Origin: Ruegeria discodermiae
GTDB taxonomy: Bacteria; Pseudomonadota; Alphaproteobacteria; Rhodobacterales; Rhodobacteraceae
Direction: 5' to 3'
NCBI RefSeq assembly: GCF_030758345.1
Contig: NZ_JAVAMO010000009.1
Location: 62,001 to 126,000, forward strand
Length of the DNA: 64,000 nt
The position numbers and the translations under genes were made by a program. Below are positions 8,602 to 18,929 of this stretch, one piece after another; the stretch's first letter is position 1; the number at the start of each line of letters is the position of its first letter. The notes below the pieces were generated by a model. It was not told the DNA's origin. It searched no databases and saw nothing but the letters and a program-made list of their open reading frames with translations.

Positions 8602-10536
8602 ATGGGCAGGATCGAGTTTGAGCCATGGGAACCCGAAGAAACCATCGGGAAACTGTGGCACAGTCTTGCCAGCCGTCTGGATGCGCCACTTGCGCATGAC
8701 GAGGCCGCGGTCGACCTCTCTGAGGTTGCCGGACGGCTGGCCGTTTTGTTTCGCGGGCTTGGCGGCGGCGCGAGCGTAGAGCTGCGCCCGGTCTCGCCCG
8801 AGGTCTCGCGCCACCGGTTGGGTTGGCGGCGACAGCTTGGTACTGAAGCCGAAGCGCTGCCGCGCGCCAGTTTCGATGGTGAGGTGTTGCGCCTGCCGGA
8901 CCGGCTGGCGGTCTATCCGGTGCGCGAGGCCAACGCCGCGCTTTATATCTGGCTGGCCGCCGCCTCGGCTCATGCCGGGACGCAGATCGACGAGCCGGAC
9001 CCGCTGCGCGCGGATTTGGGCGCTCTGGAGGAAGCTCAGCAAATGGTGAGCCGGACCCTGGAAAATGCCCCAGGCCTGCGCCCGCTCTATGAAGAGCTGT
9101 GCAAGGGGCTGCTGCATCAGCGCATAGTGCCAAACCTGCCGCCCGCCGAGGCGGCGGTGGAAGAGGTGATCTGCCACATGCTGGGCGATCCAAGCCCGCT
9201 TTCAGAACAGGCAAGGCGTTTGCAAGCGCCTTCAATCGGTTTTGAACCCGATATCAGCGCCCCGCGCGGCTATCAGCCCTTTCGCCCGGTGCCACTCTGG
9301 CCTGAATTGCGACCAGTGACATTCTCGGATGCGCATGAGGTGGAAAACCGCGACACCGAGGGACCGCCGGAAGAGTCCGGAGAGAAGACCCATCGCGCGC
9401 GGCGGCGCAAATCCGATCAGGCGGCCCGAAGCGACAGTTTCATCCTGCACAAGTTTGAGGCGATCCTCAGCTGGACCGAGTTCCTCAACCTCAACCGCCG
9501 GGTGGATGATGACGATCCTGACAACGCCAGGAAAGCCGCAGACGATCAGGATGAGATCGGGCTGGGCCAGATTTCCAAGGCGCCGCCGACGCGGCTGAAG
9601 CTGCATCTCGACCTCGCGCCCGAGGATGTGGACCGCGAGCGATTGTCGGGCCGCGTGCTCTATCCCGAATGGGATGTACGTTCGGGCCAGTATCTTCCAG
9701 ATCATGTGAACGTTCTGACCTCGGAGGCCGAAATTTGGGAGGAGGCGGACATCTTTGGTCAGGACCCCACCACCGCCCGCCGCATCCGCGCGGTCAAGCG
9801 CCAGTTCGAAGCGCTGCGTCCGGGGCGGGTGATGACACGGGGCCATCTGGACGGCGATCAGATGGATCTGGACGCCGCAGTGCGGGCCGAATCCGATCGC
9901 GTTGTCAGCGGTCAGGGCAACGATCGCATCTGGATGCAGTCACGCCCCGAGGCGCGCGATCTGGCGGTGTCGATCCTGCTGGATGTCAGCCGCTCGACTG
10001 AAAGCGCGGTGTCGGGGCGGGCTGTCATTGATGTTGAGCGCGAAGCGCTGGCGGCCCTAGCCTGGGGTCTGGATGCCTGTGGGGACGATTTTGCGATCCA
10101 CGCGTTTTCATCACTCAAGCGCGAGCGTGTCTATGTTCAGCGCTGCAAAGGGTTTGACGAGGCGATGGGACCAAGGGTGGAACAACGCATCGCTTCGCTG
10201 CGTCCCGGCTTTTACACCCGCCTCGGCGCGGCGATCCGCCATGCCTCTGCCGATCTGGCAGAGCAGAGCCGCAAACGCCGGCTGCTGCTGGTCATCACCG
10301 ACGGCAAACCCAACGATCTGGACCATTACGAGGGCCGCCACGGGATCGAGGATACCGCCATGGCGGTGCGCGAGGCGCGCCGCTCAGGGCAGTCGGTTTT
10401 TGGGGTAACCGTCGACAAAACCGGCAAGAGCTGGTTCCCGCGCATGTTCGGGCAGGGCGGCTTTGCGGTCAGTCCCGATCCGGCGCGTCTGACACTGGCC
10501 CTGCCGCAGATCTACCGGCAATTGGTGGGTGCCTGA
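8602..10536 (+). CDS. norD: NorD, von Willebrand A domain protein for NO reductase activation
   Basis: A 644-residue protein. The N-terminal 430 residues are mixed, with acidic and arginine-rich linkers. The C-terminal part, about residues 450-640, is a VWA domain with the metal-ion-dependent adhesion site LLDVSRSTESA and later LLLVITDGKPNDLDHYEG. The MoxR/VWA pair NorQ/NorD matures NorB in the cytoplasm. It lies nine bases after norQ and ends head-on against the Crp/Fnr gene with a 1-base gap. Confidence 0.93.
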   Translation: MGRIEFEPWEPEETIGKLWHSLASRLDAPLAHDEAAVDLSEVAGRLAVLFRGLGGGASVELRPVSPEVSRHRLGWRRQLGTEAEALPRASFDGEVLRLPDRLAVYPVREANAALYIWLAAASAHAGTQIDEPDPLRADLGALEEAQQMVSRTLENAPGLRPLYEELCKGLLHQRIVPNLPPAEAAVEEVICHMLGDPSPLSEQARRLQAPSIGFEPDISAPRGYQPFRPVPLWPELRPVTFSDAHEVENRDTEGPPEESGEKTHRARRRKSDQAARSDSFILHKFEAILSWTEFLNLNRRVDDDDPDNARKAADDQDEIGLGQISKAPPTRLKLHLDLAPEDVDRERLSGRVLYPEWDVRSGQYLPDHVNVLTSEAEIWEEADIFGQDPTTARRIRAVKRQFEALRPGRVMTRGHLDGDQMDLDAAVRAESDRVVSGQGNDRIWMQSRPEARDLAVSILLDVSRSTESAVSGRAVIDVEREALAALAWGLDACGDDFAIHAFSSLKRERVYVQRCKGFDEAMGPRVEQRIASLRPGFYTRLGAAIRHASADLAEQSRKRRLLLVITDGKPNDLDHYEGRHGIEDTAMAVREARRSGQSVFGVTVDKTGKSWFPRMFGQGGFAVSPDPARLTLALPQIYRQLVGA

Positions 10537-10537
10537 G

Positions 10538-11317
10538 CTAGCCCTTGTGCCAGCTATCGGCGCGATCAGTTTCAGCATATTCGCGCAGCGCTTCGATATC
10601 GGCAATCTCGGCATGGTTACGGCTGACGCGCACACCCGCGGTTTTCAGCCGGGAAAAGGCGCGCGACAGGCTTTCGGGCTTCATGCCCAGACGCCCGGCG
10701 ATCAGCATCTTGTCATAGGGCAGCGTGACCTCGCAACTGCCCGCCTCTCCCGGGCAGAGTGTCAGCAGGAACTCGGCCACCCGTTGCGCCCCGGTTTGCG
10801 CCTTGAGCTGTTCAAGTTGCGACACCAGCCCGTGAAGATGGCTGAAGGTTGCCGCCAGGATGGAAATCCCGATCTCAGGGTCCTTGCGCATCAGCGAGAT
10901 CAGCACGTTTGCAGGAATATGCATCACTTCGCAGGGGGACACGGCCTCGGCCGAGACAGGATAGGGCAGGTTGTGCAGGGCAACGGCCTCTCCAAAGCTC
11001 TCGCCCTTGGTAAAGACGCTGACTACCGCCTCTGCCCCGGTCGGCGAAACGCGATACAGTTTGACCCAGCCGTCCAGCACCACATGGATCGCATGCGCGT
11101 TCTCTTCCTGCAGGAACAGGGTCTCGCCCCGATCATAGCTGCGCCACAGCGCATGGCTCAGCACATGCTCGACATGTTGTTCCGGCAGCGACCGCACCAG
11201 CAGCGATTTGCGGGCCACGAGTTTATGGGCGTCATGCGTCACGTCTGGCACCTTTGCTGGAGCAGAAGCCAATAAGCCCCGAGCAATCACGCCGGTTGCC
11301 TGATTTGTCAACTGCAT
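10538..11317 (-). CDS. Crp/Fnr-family regulator of denitrification (Dnr/NnrR-like)
   Basis: A 259-residue regulator. A cyclic-nucleotide-binding-type sensor domain spans residues 40-160 and a C-terminal helix-turn-helix, IAGRLGMKPESLSRAFSRLK, lies near residue 205. The N-terminal cysteine cluster of true Fnr (4Fe-4S) is absent, which favours an NO-sensing Dnr/NnrR-type protein. Position between norD and the nos operon, and three Fnr-like boxes before nor, nos and nir, support that role. The start is uncertain: ATG 11317 has no clear ribosome site, and the conserved part begins about 30 residues later, near a GTG. Confidence 0.8.
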   Translation of the reverse strand: MQLTNQATGVIARGLLASAPAKVPDVTHDAHKLVARKSLLVRSLPEQHVEHVLSHALWRSYDRGETLFLQEENAHAIHVVLDGWVKLYRVSPTGAEAVVSVFTKGESFGEAVALHNLPYPVSAEAVSPCEVMHIPANVLISLMRKDPEIGISILAATFSHLHGLVSQLEQLKAQTGAQRVAEFLLTLCPGEAGSCEVTLPYDKMLIAGRLGMKPESLSRAFSRLKTAGVRVSRNHAEIADIEALREYAETDRADSWHKG

Positions 11318-11340
11318 CCATCGCTCGAATCTGCGCCCAC

Positions 11341-11354
11341 ATGACCGAAGTCAA
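11341..11354. promoter_or_regulatory. Candidate Dnr/Nnr-type box before the nos operon
   Basis: ATGACCGAAGTCAA contains the perfect palindrome TGAC-N4-GTCA, of the same class as the boxes at 5864 and 29433. It lies between the divergent Crp/Fnr gene (start 11317) and the first nos-operon gene (start about 11411), so it could control both. Confidence 0.6.
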
Positions 11355-11410
11355 GAAGTGTGCGCCTGGATCAGCGTAGGACTCGCGCGTCACAATACCG
11401 AACCGGGCTC

Positions 11411-11878
11411 ATGATCCACGTCGCCTCCATCCCTCTCAGCACAGCTCCGGGCCGCAGGCTCAACAGCGCATTTGCGCTGCTTGGTATCGCGCTGTTTGTT
11501 CTGCAATTGCTCGCCCCCTCGCTGGTGCGCGCCGGGGGTGGTGAGTGGATTGAGATCTGTTCGGATGGTGCGGCGGTCTGGATACAGATCGACGAAGACG
11601 GAGAAGAGCGAGAAAGCGAGCCCTGTCCGAAATGTCAGAATTGCATGCTATGCGCCGTCGGATCTTTTGCCCCATTGGCCACTGTTCCGGGTGTTAGCCT
11701 GACGCCGGCCCCCGCAAGCGCCCGGCTTTCCGTCCCGGCGCAATGCGAACACCACAATCCGGCGCAATTCTGGCCCGATAACCGCGGCCCCCCGCTGGAG
11801 AGCCAAAATCATATGATCCGTGCCCTGCGCGTGGTTCTGGACTTCACTCCCGTGACCGGAGGTGCGCGATGGTCCTAA
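11411..11878 (+). CDS. Small cysteine-rich protein preceding nosR (DUF2946-like)
   Basis: A 155-residue protein with an N-terminal hydrophobic segment, FALLGIALFVLQLLAPSLV (about residues 20-38), ending at an ARAGG-like signal cleavage region. The mature part contains a dense cysteine motif, CPKCQNCMLC, near residue 74 that could hold copper or iron. The layout resembles DUF2946-type small exported proteins, but I recognise it only weakly. Its stop overlaps the nosR start by 10 bases, so it is part of the nos operon and may help copper supply or electron transfer. ATG 11411 is chosen over 11360 because it gives a normal signal region. Confidence 0.6.
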   Translation: MIHVASIPLSTAPGRRLNSAFALLGIALFVLQLLAPSLVRAGGGEWIEICSDGAAVWIQIDEDGEERESEPCPKCQNCMLCAVGSFAPLATVPGVSLTPAPASARLSVPAQCEHHNPAQFWPDNRGPPLESQNHMIRALRVVLDFTPVTGGARWS

Positions 11879-14046
11879 ACCGCGCAATCTGCTTCCTTCT
11901 GGCGTTCCTGCTGTCCTGCCTTGTCGCGCTAAGCGCCCAGGCCGACAGCCTGGCCAGCTTTCTGCCTGACATAGACCCTGCCGAGCTTGCACCGGGTGCC
12001 GAGGCCTTTGGCCCGGTGCGCGCGGACGTCGCGGTCGCCCCTGTGCTGCGCGATGGTGAGACCGTGGCCTGGGCGTTCCTGACCTCTGATTTTGTCGGCA
12101 CCACCGGCTATTCCGGCAAACCCATCCATGTGGTCGCCGCGATTGACGAGGATGCGGTACTGACCGGTGTGGAACTGGTCAAACATTCCGAACCCATCGT
12201 GCTGATCGGTATCCCAAATGCGCGCATGGTCGAACTGACCGAAGGTTATGCCGGGCTGGATCTAAAACGCGAGGCCGAGACCGGCGGTGAGGGGCATGAC
12301 CTCGACATCATTTCGGGCGCGACCGTCACGATCATGGTGATTGATGACAGCCTTGTCCGAGGCGGTATCAAGGTGGCGCGGGCGCTGGGTCTGGGCGGGT
12401 TGTCACCGGTGCAGCCCGATGGGCCGCAGCGCGAGATTGACATGGCGCAGGACGCCGTCTCGGACTGGACCATCTTGTCCGGTGACGGCTCGATCCGGCG
12501 GCTGACGCTGGATATCGGCCAGATCAACGCGGCCTTTGAAGCCACGGGCGACGCGCGCGCGATCAAACGACCGGAGCCGGGCGCGCCCGACGATACCTAT
12601 ATCGACATGCATCTGGCGCTGGTCTCGGTGCCATTGATCGGGAAATCGCTGCTGGGTGAGGCCGAATACCAGAACCTGACCGCGTGGTTGCAACCCGGTG
12701 AGCATGCCATTCTGGTGCTGGGGCGCGGGGCCTATAGCTACAAGGGCTCGGGCTATGTGCGCGGCGGGATTTTCGACCGTATTCAGCTGATCCAGGGCGA
12801 CCACTCAGTGCGCTTCTTTGACAAGCAACAGCAACGGCTGGGCGAGGTTGCCGCCCCCGATGCCCCCAGCTTCACGGAGCTGGATATCTTCAAAATCCCG
12901 GTTGAGGCCGAATTCGACCCCGCCGCCCCCTTCCGGCTGCAATTGCTGGCGCAACGGGCCGTGGGCGCAGTTGAAAAGACCTTTCTGACCTTCGATCTGG
13001 GCTACAGGTTGCCCGAGCAATACCTGTTGCCCGTCGCCGCCCCGGTGGTGATCGATGATGCCAGTGACGAGGCCGCCGCCAAGGCCGCGCTCTGGCAGCG
13101 GATCTGGAAGGACCGGCAGGTTGAGATTGCGGCCCTGGGCGGCATGCTGCTGCTGCTGACGGCGGCCTTCTTCTTTCAGTTTCATGTTACGGCCAATGCG
13201 CAGGTGTTTTACTGGTTCCGCATCGCCTTTCTGACCGCAACGCTGTTCTTCGTGGGCTGGTACGCCAATGCTCAGCTGAGCGTGGTCAACCTGATGGCGC
13301 TGGCGGGCAGCCTGCGCACCGGATTCACCTGGGACGCCTTTCTGCTTGACCCGCTGGTCTTCATCCAATGGTTCGCCGTCGCCGCCGCGCTGCTGTTTTG
13401 GGGCCGGGGGGCCTATTGCGGCTGGCTCTGCCCGTTTGGCGCGCTGCAGGAGTTGACCAACAAGATCGCGCGGGCCTGCCGCGTGCCGCAATGGACGCTG
13501 CCCTGGGGTCTGAACGAACGCCTCTGGCCGCTGAAATACATGATCTTTCTCGGGCTCTTTGGCCTCAGCATGGTGTCGATCCCGCTGGCAGAGAAATATG
13601 CTGAGGTCGAGCCGTTCAAAACCGCGATCATCCTGAAATTCATGCGCGACTGGCCATTCGTGGTCTTTGCCCTGTCGCTGCTCTTCGTCGGTTTTTTCAT
13701 CGAACGGTTCTATTGCCGCTATCTCTGCGCGCTTGGGGCGGCGTTGGCCATTCCCGCGCGTGTGCGCATGTTCGACTGGCTCAAGCGCTACAAGGAGTGC
13801 GGCACGCCCTGTCAGACCTGCGCCAACGAGTGTCCGGTTCAGGCGATCCATCCCACCGGTGAGATCAATCCGAACGAATGCGTCACCTGCCTGCATTGTC
13901 AGGTGCTCTACCAGTCCGAGACAAAATGCCCGGTGGTGATCCGCCAGCTCAAACGCCGCGCCAAGGTGGGTGCGGTCGAGTTGAACGTGCCGTTGGGCCA
14001 ACCACCGGCGAACCACCCGAACGCCAAACCAAAAACTGCTTCCTGA
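11869..14046 (+). CDS. nosR: NosR, membrane flavo-iron-sulfur protein for N2O reduction
   Basis: A 725-residue protein. A signal peptide is followed by a periplasmic FMN-binding domain (about residues 70-170; the flavin-attachment segment reads [13 protein letters not shown]). Several membrane helices follow from about residue 415, then CxxxCP motifs ([13 protein letters not shown] and [13 protein letters not shown]) and a C-terminal cytoplasmic 2x[4Fe-4S] ferredoxin part ([20 protein letters not shown]). NosR donates electrons to NosZ and is needed for its activity. Length matches the family. The gene overlaps the small cysteine-rich gene upstream. Confidence 0.96.
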   Translation: MVLNRAICFLLAFLLSCLVALSAQADSLASFLPDIDPAELAPGAEAFGPVRADVAVAPVLRDGETVAWAFLTSDFVGTTGYSGKPIHVVAAIDEDAVLTGVELVKHSEPIVLIGIPNARMVELTEGYAGLDLKREAETGGEGHDLDIISGATVTIMVIDDSLVRGGIKVARALGLGGLSPVQPDGPQREIDMAQDAVSDWTILSGDGSIRRLTLDIGQINAAFEATGDARAIKRPEPGAPDDTYIDMHLALVSVPLIGKSLLGEAEYQNLTAWLQPGEHAILVLGRGAYSYKGSGYVRGGIFDRIQLIQGDHSVRFFDKQQQRLGEVAAPDAPSFTELDIFKIPVEAEFDPAAPFRLQLLAQRAVGAVEKTFLTFDLGYRLPEQYLLPVAAPVVIDDASDEAAAKAALWQRIWKDRQVEIAALGGMLLLLTAAFFFQFHVTANAQVFYWFRIAFLTATLFFVGWYANAQLSVVNLMALAGSLRTGFTWDAFLLDPLVFIQWFAVAAALLFWGRGAYCGWLCPFGALQELTNKIARACRVPQWTLPWGLNERLWPLKYMIFLGLFGLSMVSIPLAEKYAEVEPFKTAIILKFMRDWPFVVFALSLLFVGFFIERFYCRYLCALGAALAIPARVRMFDWLKRYKECGTPCQTCANECPVQAIHPTGEINPNECVTCLHCQVLYQSETKCPVVIRQLKRRAKVGAVELNVPLGQPPANHPNAKPKTAS

Positions 14047-14060
14047 AAGGGGGAATGACG

Positions 14061-15968
14061 ATGTCGGATCAAGACAAAAAACTGAGCATCACGCGCCGTG
14101 GCCTGATGGGGGCCACCGCAACCGGGGCGGCCCTGGCCGCAACCGGGCTTGGCACCACGATGATGACTGCGCGCGAAGCAAGTGCCGCCGCCAAGGTCAA
14201 TCTGGAGCCCGGCGAGTTGGATGAGTATTACGGTTTCTGGTCCTCGGGTCAGACCGGCGAGCTGCGCATCCTTGGCGTGCCCTCGATGCGCGAGCTGATG
14301 CGGGTGCCGGTGTTCAACCGCTGCTCGGCCACCGGCTGGGGGCAGACCAATGAGTCGCTGAAAGTTATGACCGAGGGGCTGTTGCCCGAAACCAAGGAGT
14401 ATCTGGCCGCAAACGGCAAGGTAACCTACGACAATGGTGATCTGCACCACCCGCACATGTCCTTCACCGACGGCACCTATGACGGGCGTTACCTGTTCAT
14501 GAACGACAAGGCCAACACCCGTGTGGCCCGCGTGCGCTGCGACGTGATGAAATGCGACAAGATCATCGAGATTCCCAACGCCATGGATATTCATGGGCTG
14601 CGCCCGCAGAAATACCCACGCACCGGCTATGTCTTTGCCAATGGCGAACATGAGGCACCGTTGGTCAATGACGGTTCGGTTCTGGATGATCCGTCGCAAT
14701 ACGTAAACATCTTCACCGCCATTGACGGTGACACGATGGAGGTCGCCTGGCAGGTGATCGTTTCGGGCAACCTCGACAACACCGATTGCGATTATCAGGG
14801 CAAATACGCGTTTTCGACCTCGTACAACTCGGAAATGGGCATGAACCTAGCCGAGATGACCGAGAACGAGCTGGACCATGTGGTGGTCTTCAACATCAAG
14901 GCCATCGAAGAGGCGATCGCTGCCGGAAACTTCCAGGAGCTGAATGGAGCTAAGGTGGTTGATGGGCGCAAAGAGGCCAACAGCCAGTTCACCCGCTATG
15001 TGCCGATCCCCAACAGTCCGCATGGCGTGAACGCCGCACCTGACAAGAAACACATCATGATCAACGGCAAGCTGTCTCCGACAGTGTCTGTGATAGATGT
15101 GGAAAAGGTCGAAGCGCTTTTTGGTGACAATGCCGAGCCGCGCTCCTGCATCGTGGCCGAGCCTCAACTGGGCCTTGGCCCGCTTCATACCGCCTTTGAC
15201 GGCAATGGGCATGCCTTCACCACGCTCTTCCTCGACAGTCAGGTGGTGAAATGGGACATCGCCAAGGCGATCGAGGCTTATGCCGGGGCGGATGTGGACC
15301 CAATCCTGGACAAGGTGGATGTGCAGTACCAGCCGGGCCACAACTCGACCTCAATGGGCGAGACCGCTGATGCGGATGGCAAGTGGCTGATTTCGATGAA
15401 CAAGTTCTCGAAGGACCGGTTCCTGAATGTCGGTCCGCTCAAGCCCGAGAACGAGCAGTTGATCGACATTTCCGGCGACAAGATGAAGGTGGTCCATGAC
15501 GGCCCGACCTTCGCCGAGCCGCATGATTCCATTATCGTGCGCCGGGATATCGTGAACCCGGTCAATGTCTGGGACCGCAACGATCCAATGTGGGAAGACG
15601 CGCGCCAACAGGCCGCCGCCGATGGTGTCGATCTGGACTACGGTGCCGAAGAACCGATCCGGGACGGCAACAAGGTACGGGTCTACATGACCTCGGTCGC
15701 GCCGGTATTCAGCATGGAGCAGTTCACTGTCAAACAGGGTGATGAAGTAACCGTCTTTGTCACCAATCTTGATGACGTGGATGACGTGACCCACGGCTTC
15801 TGCATGGCGAACTTTGGGGTTGCGATGGAGGTTGGCCCGCAGGCCACAGCCTCTGTCACCTTCGTTGCCGACCGTCCGGGCGTGCACTGGTTCTACTGCC
15901 AGTGGTTCTGCCACGCGCTGCACATGGAAATGCGCGGCCGGATGTTCGTTGAGCCGCGGAGCGCTTGA
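14061..15968 (+). CDS. nosZ: Nitrous oxide reductase
   Basis: A 635-residue periplasmic copper enzyme reducing N2O to N2. It has a twin-arginine signal ([12 protein letters not shown]), so it is exported folded. The seven-bladed propeller holds the CuZ histidines (for example DLHHPHMSF). The C-terminal cupredoxin domain has the CuA site ([17 protein letters not shown]). It is a typical clade I (Tat) NosZ. A longer frame opens far upstream; ATG 14061 is chosen because AAAGGGGG lies seven bases before it (14055 is too close). It follows nosR by 14 bases. Confidence 0.97.
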   Translation: MSDQDKKLSITRRGLMGATATGAALAATGLGTTMMTAREASAAAKVNLEPGELDEYYGFWSSGQTGELRILGVPSMRELMRVPVFNRCSATGWGQTNESLKVMTEGLLPETKEYLAANGKVTYDNGDLHHPHMSFTDGTYDGRYLFMNDKANTRVARVRCDVMKCDKIIEIPNAMDIHGLRPQKYPRTGYVFANGEHEAPLVNDGSVLDDPSQYVNIFTAIDGDTMEVAWQVIVSGNLDNTDCDYQGKYAFSTSYNSEMGMNLAEMTENELDHVVVFNIKAIEEAIAAGNFQELNGAKVVDGRKEANSQFTRYVPIPNSPHGVNAAPDKKHIMINGKLSPTVSVIDVEKVEALFGDNAEPRSCIVAEPQLGLGPLHTAFDGNGHAFTTLFLDSQVVKWDIAKAIEAYAGADVDPILDKVDVQYQPGHNSTSMGETADADGKWLISMNKFSKDRFLNVGPLKPENEQLIDISGDKMKVVHDGPTFAEPHDSIIVRRDIVNPVNVWDRNDPMWEDARQQAAADGVDLDYGAEEPIRDGNKVRVYMTSVAPVFSMEQFTVKQGDEVTVFVTNLDDVDDVTHGFCMANFGVAMEVGPQATASVTFVADRPGVHWFYCQWFCHALHMEMRGRMFVEPRSA

Positions 15969-15971
15969 GGA

Positions 15972-17225
15972 ATGCGTTGGTCCCTGCTCATACCACTGCT
16001 GCTCGGCACGCCCCTTTGGGCGGCGGATTGGGATGTGCCCAACCGAGCGGGGGCCATCAACGAGATACTGACGCAGGCGGCGGATGGGGACACCCTCCGC
16101 CTGAGCCCCGGTGTTTACACCGAACAACTGGTGCTGGACCGGCCCGTCACAATCGACGGGCTGGGACAGGCCACAATCGACGGGCAAGGCGCGGGCAGTG
16201 TCATCACCGTCACCGGGCCGGGTGTGACTATACGGGGGCTGAGGGTGATCGGCTCCGGCTCGGACCACGAGGGAATTGATAGCGGCATCAAGCTGACCAA
16301 GACCGCGACCGCGCCGCAGGTCCTGAACAATGTGCTGATCGGCAATCTCTACGGGGTGGATATCCACGGGGCAAAAGACAGCCTTGTGAAAGGCAACCGG
16401 ATCGAGGGTCGACAGGACCGCCGCATGAACGCGCGCGGCAATGGTGTCTATGTCTGGAGCGCGCCGGGTGCGGTGGTGGAAGACAATGACATTCAATATG
16501 GTCGCGACGGGATTTTCGTGAACTCCTCGAAGAAAAACGCATTCCGAAACAACCTGTTCCGCGATCTGCGCTTTGCGGTGCATTACATGTATGCCGACAA
16601 TTCCGAGGTCTCGGCCAATGTCTCGATCGGCAACGATCTGGGCTATGCTGTGATGTTCACCAAGCGGGTGCGCGTCACCGACAATGTCTCGATCAATGAC
16701 CGCGAACACGGGGTCATGCTGAACTATGCAAATCAGAGCGTGATCTCGGGCAATGTGGTGGTGGGCGCGCAGGAGAAATGCACCTTTCTCTACAATGCCA
16801 ACAAGAACGAGTTCACCGATAACTGGTTCGAAGGCTGCGGCATTGGCATCCATTTCACTGCCGGGTCCGACCGCAACCGAATTGTCGGCAACGCCTTTGT
16901 CGGCAACCGCACGCAGGTCAAATATGTCTCGACCAAATGGGTCGAATGGTCCGAAGAGGGTCGTGGCAATTACTGGTCCGATTTCGCCGCTTATGACGTG
17001 GATGGTGACGGCATCGCTGATGCGCCTTACCGGCCCAATGACAGCATGGACCATGTGTTGTGGACCCAGCCTTCGGCCAAGCTGCTGCTGGGCTCGCCTG
17101 CCGTGCAGCTGGTGCGCTGGTCGCAATCGGCCTTCCCGGCGCTGCTGCCCGGCGGCGTGATGGACAGCCATCCGCTGATGATCGCCCCGAAACCCCCGGC
17201 AATCAAAAAGGTGCCGCATGAGTGA
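15972..17225 (+). CDS. nosD: NosD, periplasmic copper-site maturation protein
   Basis: A 417-residue protein with a signal peptide (ending LWAAD, about residue 18) and a right-handed beta-helix (CASH/NosD repeats) of recurring G-N-x-I/V turns such as VLNNVLIGNLYG. NosD works with the NosFY ABC transporter to assemble the CuZ sulfide-copper cluster of NosZ in the periplasm. It begins three bases after nosZ and overlaps nosF by 8 bases. Confidence 0.95.
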   Translation: MRWSLLIPLLLGTPLWAADWDVPNRAGAINEILTQAADGDTLRLSPGVYTEQLVLDRPVTIDGLGQATIDGQGAGSVITVTGPGVTIRGLRVIGSGSDHEGIDSGIKLTKTATAPQVLNNVLIGNLYGVDIHGAKDSLVKGNRIEGRQDRRMNARGNGVYVWSAPGAVVEDNDIQYGRDGIFVNSSKKNAFRNNLFRDLRFAVHYMYADNSEVSANVSIGNDLGYAVMFTKRVRVTDNVSINDREHGVMLNYANQSVISGNVVVGAQEKCTFLYNANKNEFTDNWFEGCGIGIHFTAGSDRNRIVGNAFVGNRTQVKYVSTKWVEWSEEGRGNYWSDFAAYDVDGDGIADAPYRPNDSMDHVLWTQPSAKLLLGSPAVQLVRWSQSAFPALLPGGVMDSHPLMIAPKPPAIKKVPHE

Positions 17226-18111
17226 CAAGGTCCTGACAATCCACCGTGTCAGCAAGACGCGCGGCAAGCTTCGGGTGCTGGATGACGTCGATCTGAGCCT
17301 ATCGCCCGGAGAGCGCGTGGCGTTGTTGGGCCATAATGGCGCGGGTAAATCCACACTGATCAAGTGTATTCTTGGGCTGACGCGGTTCCAGAGTGGTGCG
17401 ATCCATGTGGGGGCCGCACAGCCCGGCAGCGCTGCTGCGCGTCGCGACACGGCCTATCTGCCTGAGGCGGTCTCGTTCCATCCGGCTTTGACCGGGCGTG
17501 AGCAACTGACCCTTTTTGCCCAGCTCTCCGGCACTGCGGCGGATGTGCCCCTCCTGTTGGAGCGCGTGGGGCTGGCCGATGCGATGGATCGCCGGATCGG
17601 TGCTTATTCCAAAGGGATGCGGCAGCGTCTGGGGTTGGCGCAGGTTCTGCTGGGGCGGCCAAAGCTGGCGCTGCTGGACGAGCCGACCAGCGGGCTTGAC
17701 CCGATCTCGCGCCAGGATCTTTATGCCATCATTGATGAGCTGGCAGGGCAAGGCACAGCGGTTCTGATTGCCAGTCACGCGCTGACCGAGGTCGAGGCCC
17801 GCACTGATCGGATTGCGATCCTGCGCAAGGGCGAGATGGTGGCCGATGACACGCTGGCCAACCTGTCGGATCTGGCGGGGCTGCCGATCCGGTTGCGCGT
17901 CCGCGCCCGCGAGAACCCCGAGGCGCTGGCCGCGCATCTGGGGGGCAACCGGGTCAACGGGGCCTCGATCGAGTTGCTCTGTTCGCCCGCCGACAAGATG
18001 CAGGCGCTGCGCCGCATCGCTGCAATGGGAGAAGCGGTAGTTGATTTGGAAATGACACCCCCCCGGCTAGAGGACCTCTACCGGCATTACGCCAAGGAGG
18101 CTTTGCAATGA
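17218..18111 (+). CDS. nosF: NosF, ABC ATPase for NosZ maturation
   Basis: A 297-residue ABC ATPase with Walker A GHNGAGKST near residue 40, signature SKGMRQRLG, Walker B LALLDEPTSGLD and a switch His in IASHALTE. A C-terminal domain of about 75 residues follows. It should energise the NosY permease in supplying sulfur species or the copper chaperone step for CuZ. The starting ATG lies inside the end of nosD and its stop overlaps the nosY start (ATGACA). Confidence 0.95.
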   Translation: MSDKVLTIHRVSKTRGKLRVLDDVDLSLSPGERVALLGHNGAGKSTLIKCILGLTRFQSGAIHVGAAQPGSAAARRDTAYLPEAVSFHPALTGREQLTLFAQLSGTAADVPLLLERVGLADAMDRRIGAYSKGMRQRLGLAQVLLGRPKLALLDEPTSGLDPISRQDLYAIIDELAGQGTAVLIASHALTEVEARTDRIAILRKGEMVADDTLANLSDLAGLPIRLRVRARENPEALAAHLGGNRVNGASIELLCSPADKMQALRRIAAMGEAVVDLEMTPPRLEDLYRHYAKEALQ

Positions 18112-18929
18112 CACGTTTTCTGGCTGTGACCCGGGCCGAGTTGCTGATCCTGCGCCGCAATCGCTGGCTGCTGGTGGCGACGCTGATCATGGTTCTGTTT
18201 GCGCTGGCCCTGACGTTTGCGGGCAGCGCGCCAACCGGTACTCTTGGCGTTGATATGCTGACCGTCTCGGTCGCGTCGATGACCACGCTGTCTGTCTATC
18301 TTGCGCCCTTGCTGGCGCTGATGATAGCTTTCGATGCGATTGCAGGCGACGTGGATCGTGGCAGCCTGGCATTGCTGCTGTCTTATCCGGCGGGCCGTGG
18401 CGAGATATTGCTGGGCAAATTCACCGCCCATCTTGCGGCACTGGCATTTGCCATGACCGTAGGCTTCGGCACCGCCGGGGCGCTGGCCGCATGGCTTGGT
18501 GGGGCCGGGCCCGATAGCCACATGGCGTTGGCCCGCCTGATCCTCACCTCGATCCTGCTGGGCGCTGTGTTCCTGGCGCTGGGATATCTGCTGTCTGCGG
18601 TTGCCGGGGGAAGCACTGCTGCGGCGGGTATGTCGGCCGGGCTCTGGTTGATCTTCGTCGTCCTATACGACCTCGGCCTTTTGGGGGCCGTGGTCATGGA
18701 TCAAAGCGGGACCTTCACTCGGTCCGTTTTTCCGTGGATGATGGTGGCCAACCCGGCCGACGCCTTTCGTCTTTGGAACATCGCTGCAACCGAGGGCGTC
18801 GCCATGGCTAGTGGTATGACAGGCGCTGCGCAGGCACTGCCCGCCTGGGCCGCGCCCGCCTCGTTGCTGCTATGGCCGCTATTGGCTCTGCTGCTGGCCC
18901 GCGCGGCGTTCCAGAGGGTTGAGCCATGA
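18108..18929 (+). CDS. nosY: NosY, ABC permease for NosZ maturation
   Basis: A 273-residue inner-membrane protein with about six hydrophobic segments (first near residues 20-42, last near residues 245-265) and the ABC-2-type segment FDAIAGDVDRGSLALLLSYP. It partners NosF and NosD. Four-base overlaps with both neighbours show a tightly coupled operon. Confidence 0.93.
   Translation: MTRFLAVTRAELLILRRNRWLLVATLIMVLFALALTFAGSAPTGTLGVDMLTVSVASMTTLSVYLAPLLALMIAFDAIAGDVDRGSLALLLSYPAGRGEILLGKFTAHLAALAFAMTVGFGTAGALAAWLGGAGPDSHMALARLILTSILLGAVFLALGYLLSAVAGGSTAAAGMSAGLWLIFVVLYDLGLLGAVVMDQSGTFTRSVFPWMMVANPADAFRLWNIAATEGVAMASGMTGAAQALPAWAAPASLLLWPLLALLLARAAFQRVEP

Noticed and set aside
15351-17450. 699-codon minus-strand frame
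   Set aside because: It is antisense to nosZ and nosD, which are certain. Composition is typical of a shadow frame.
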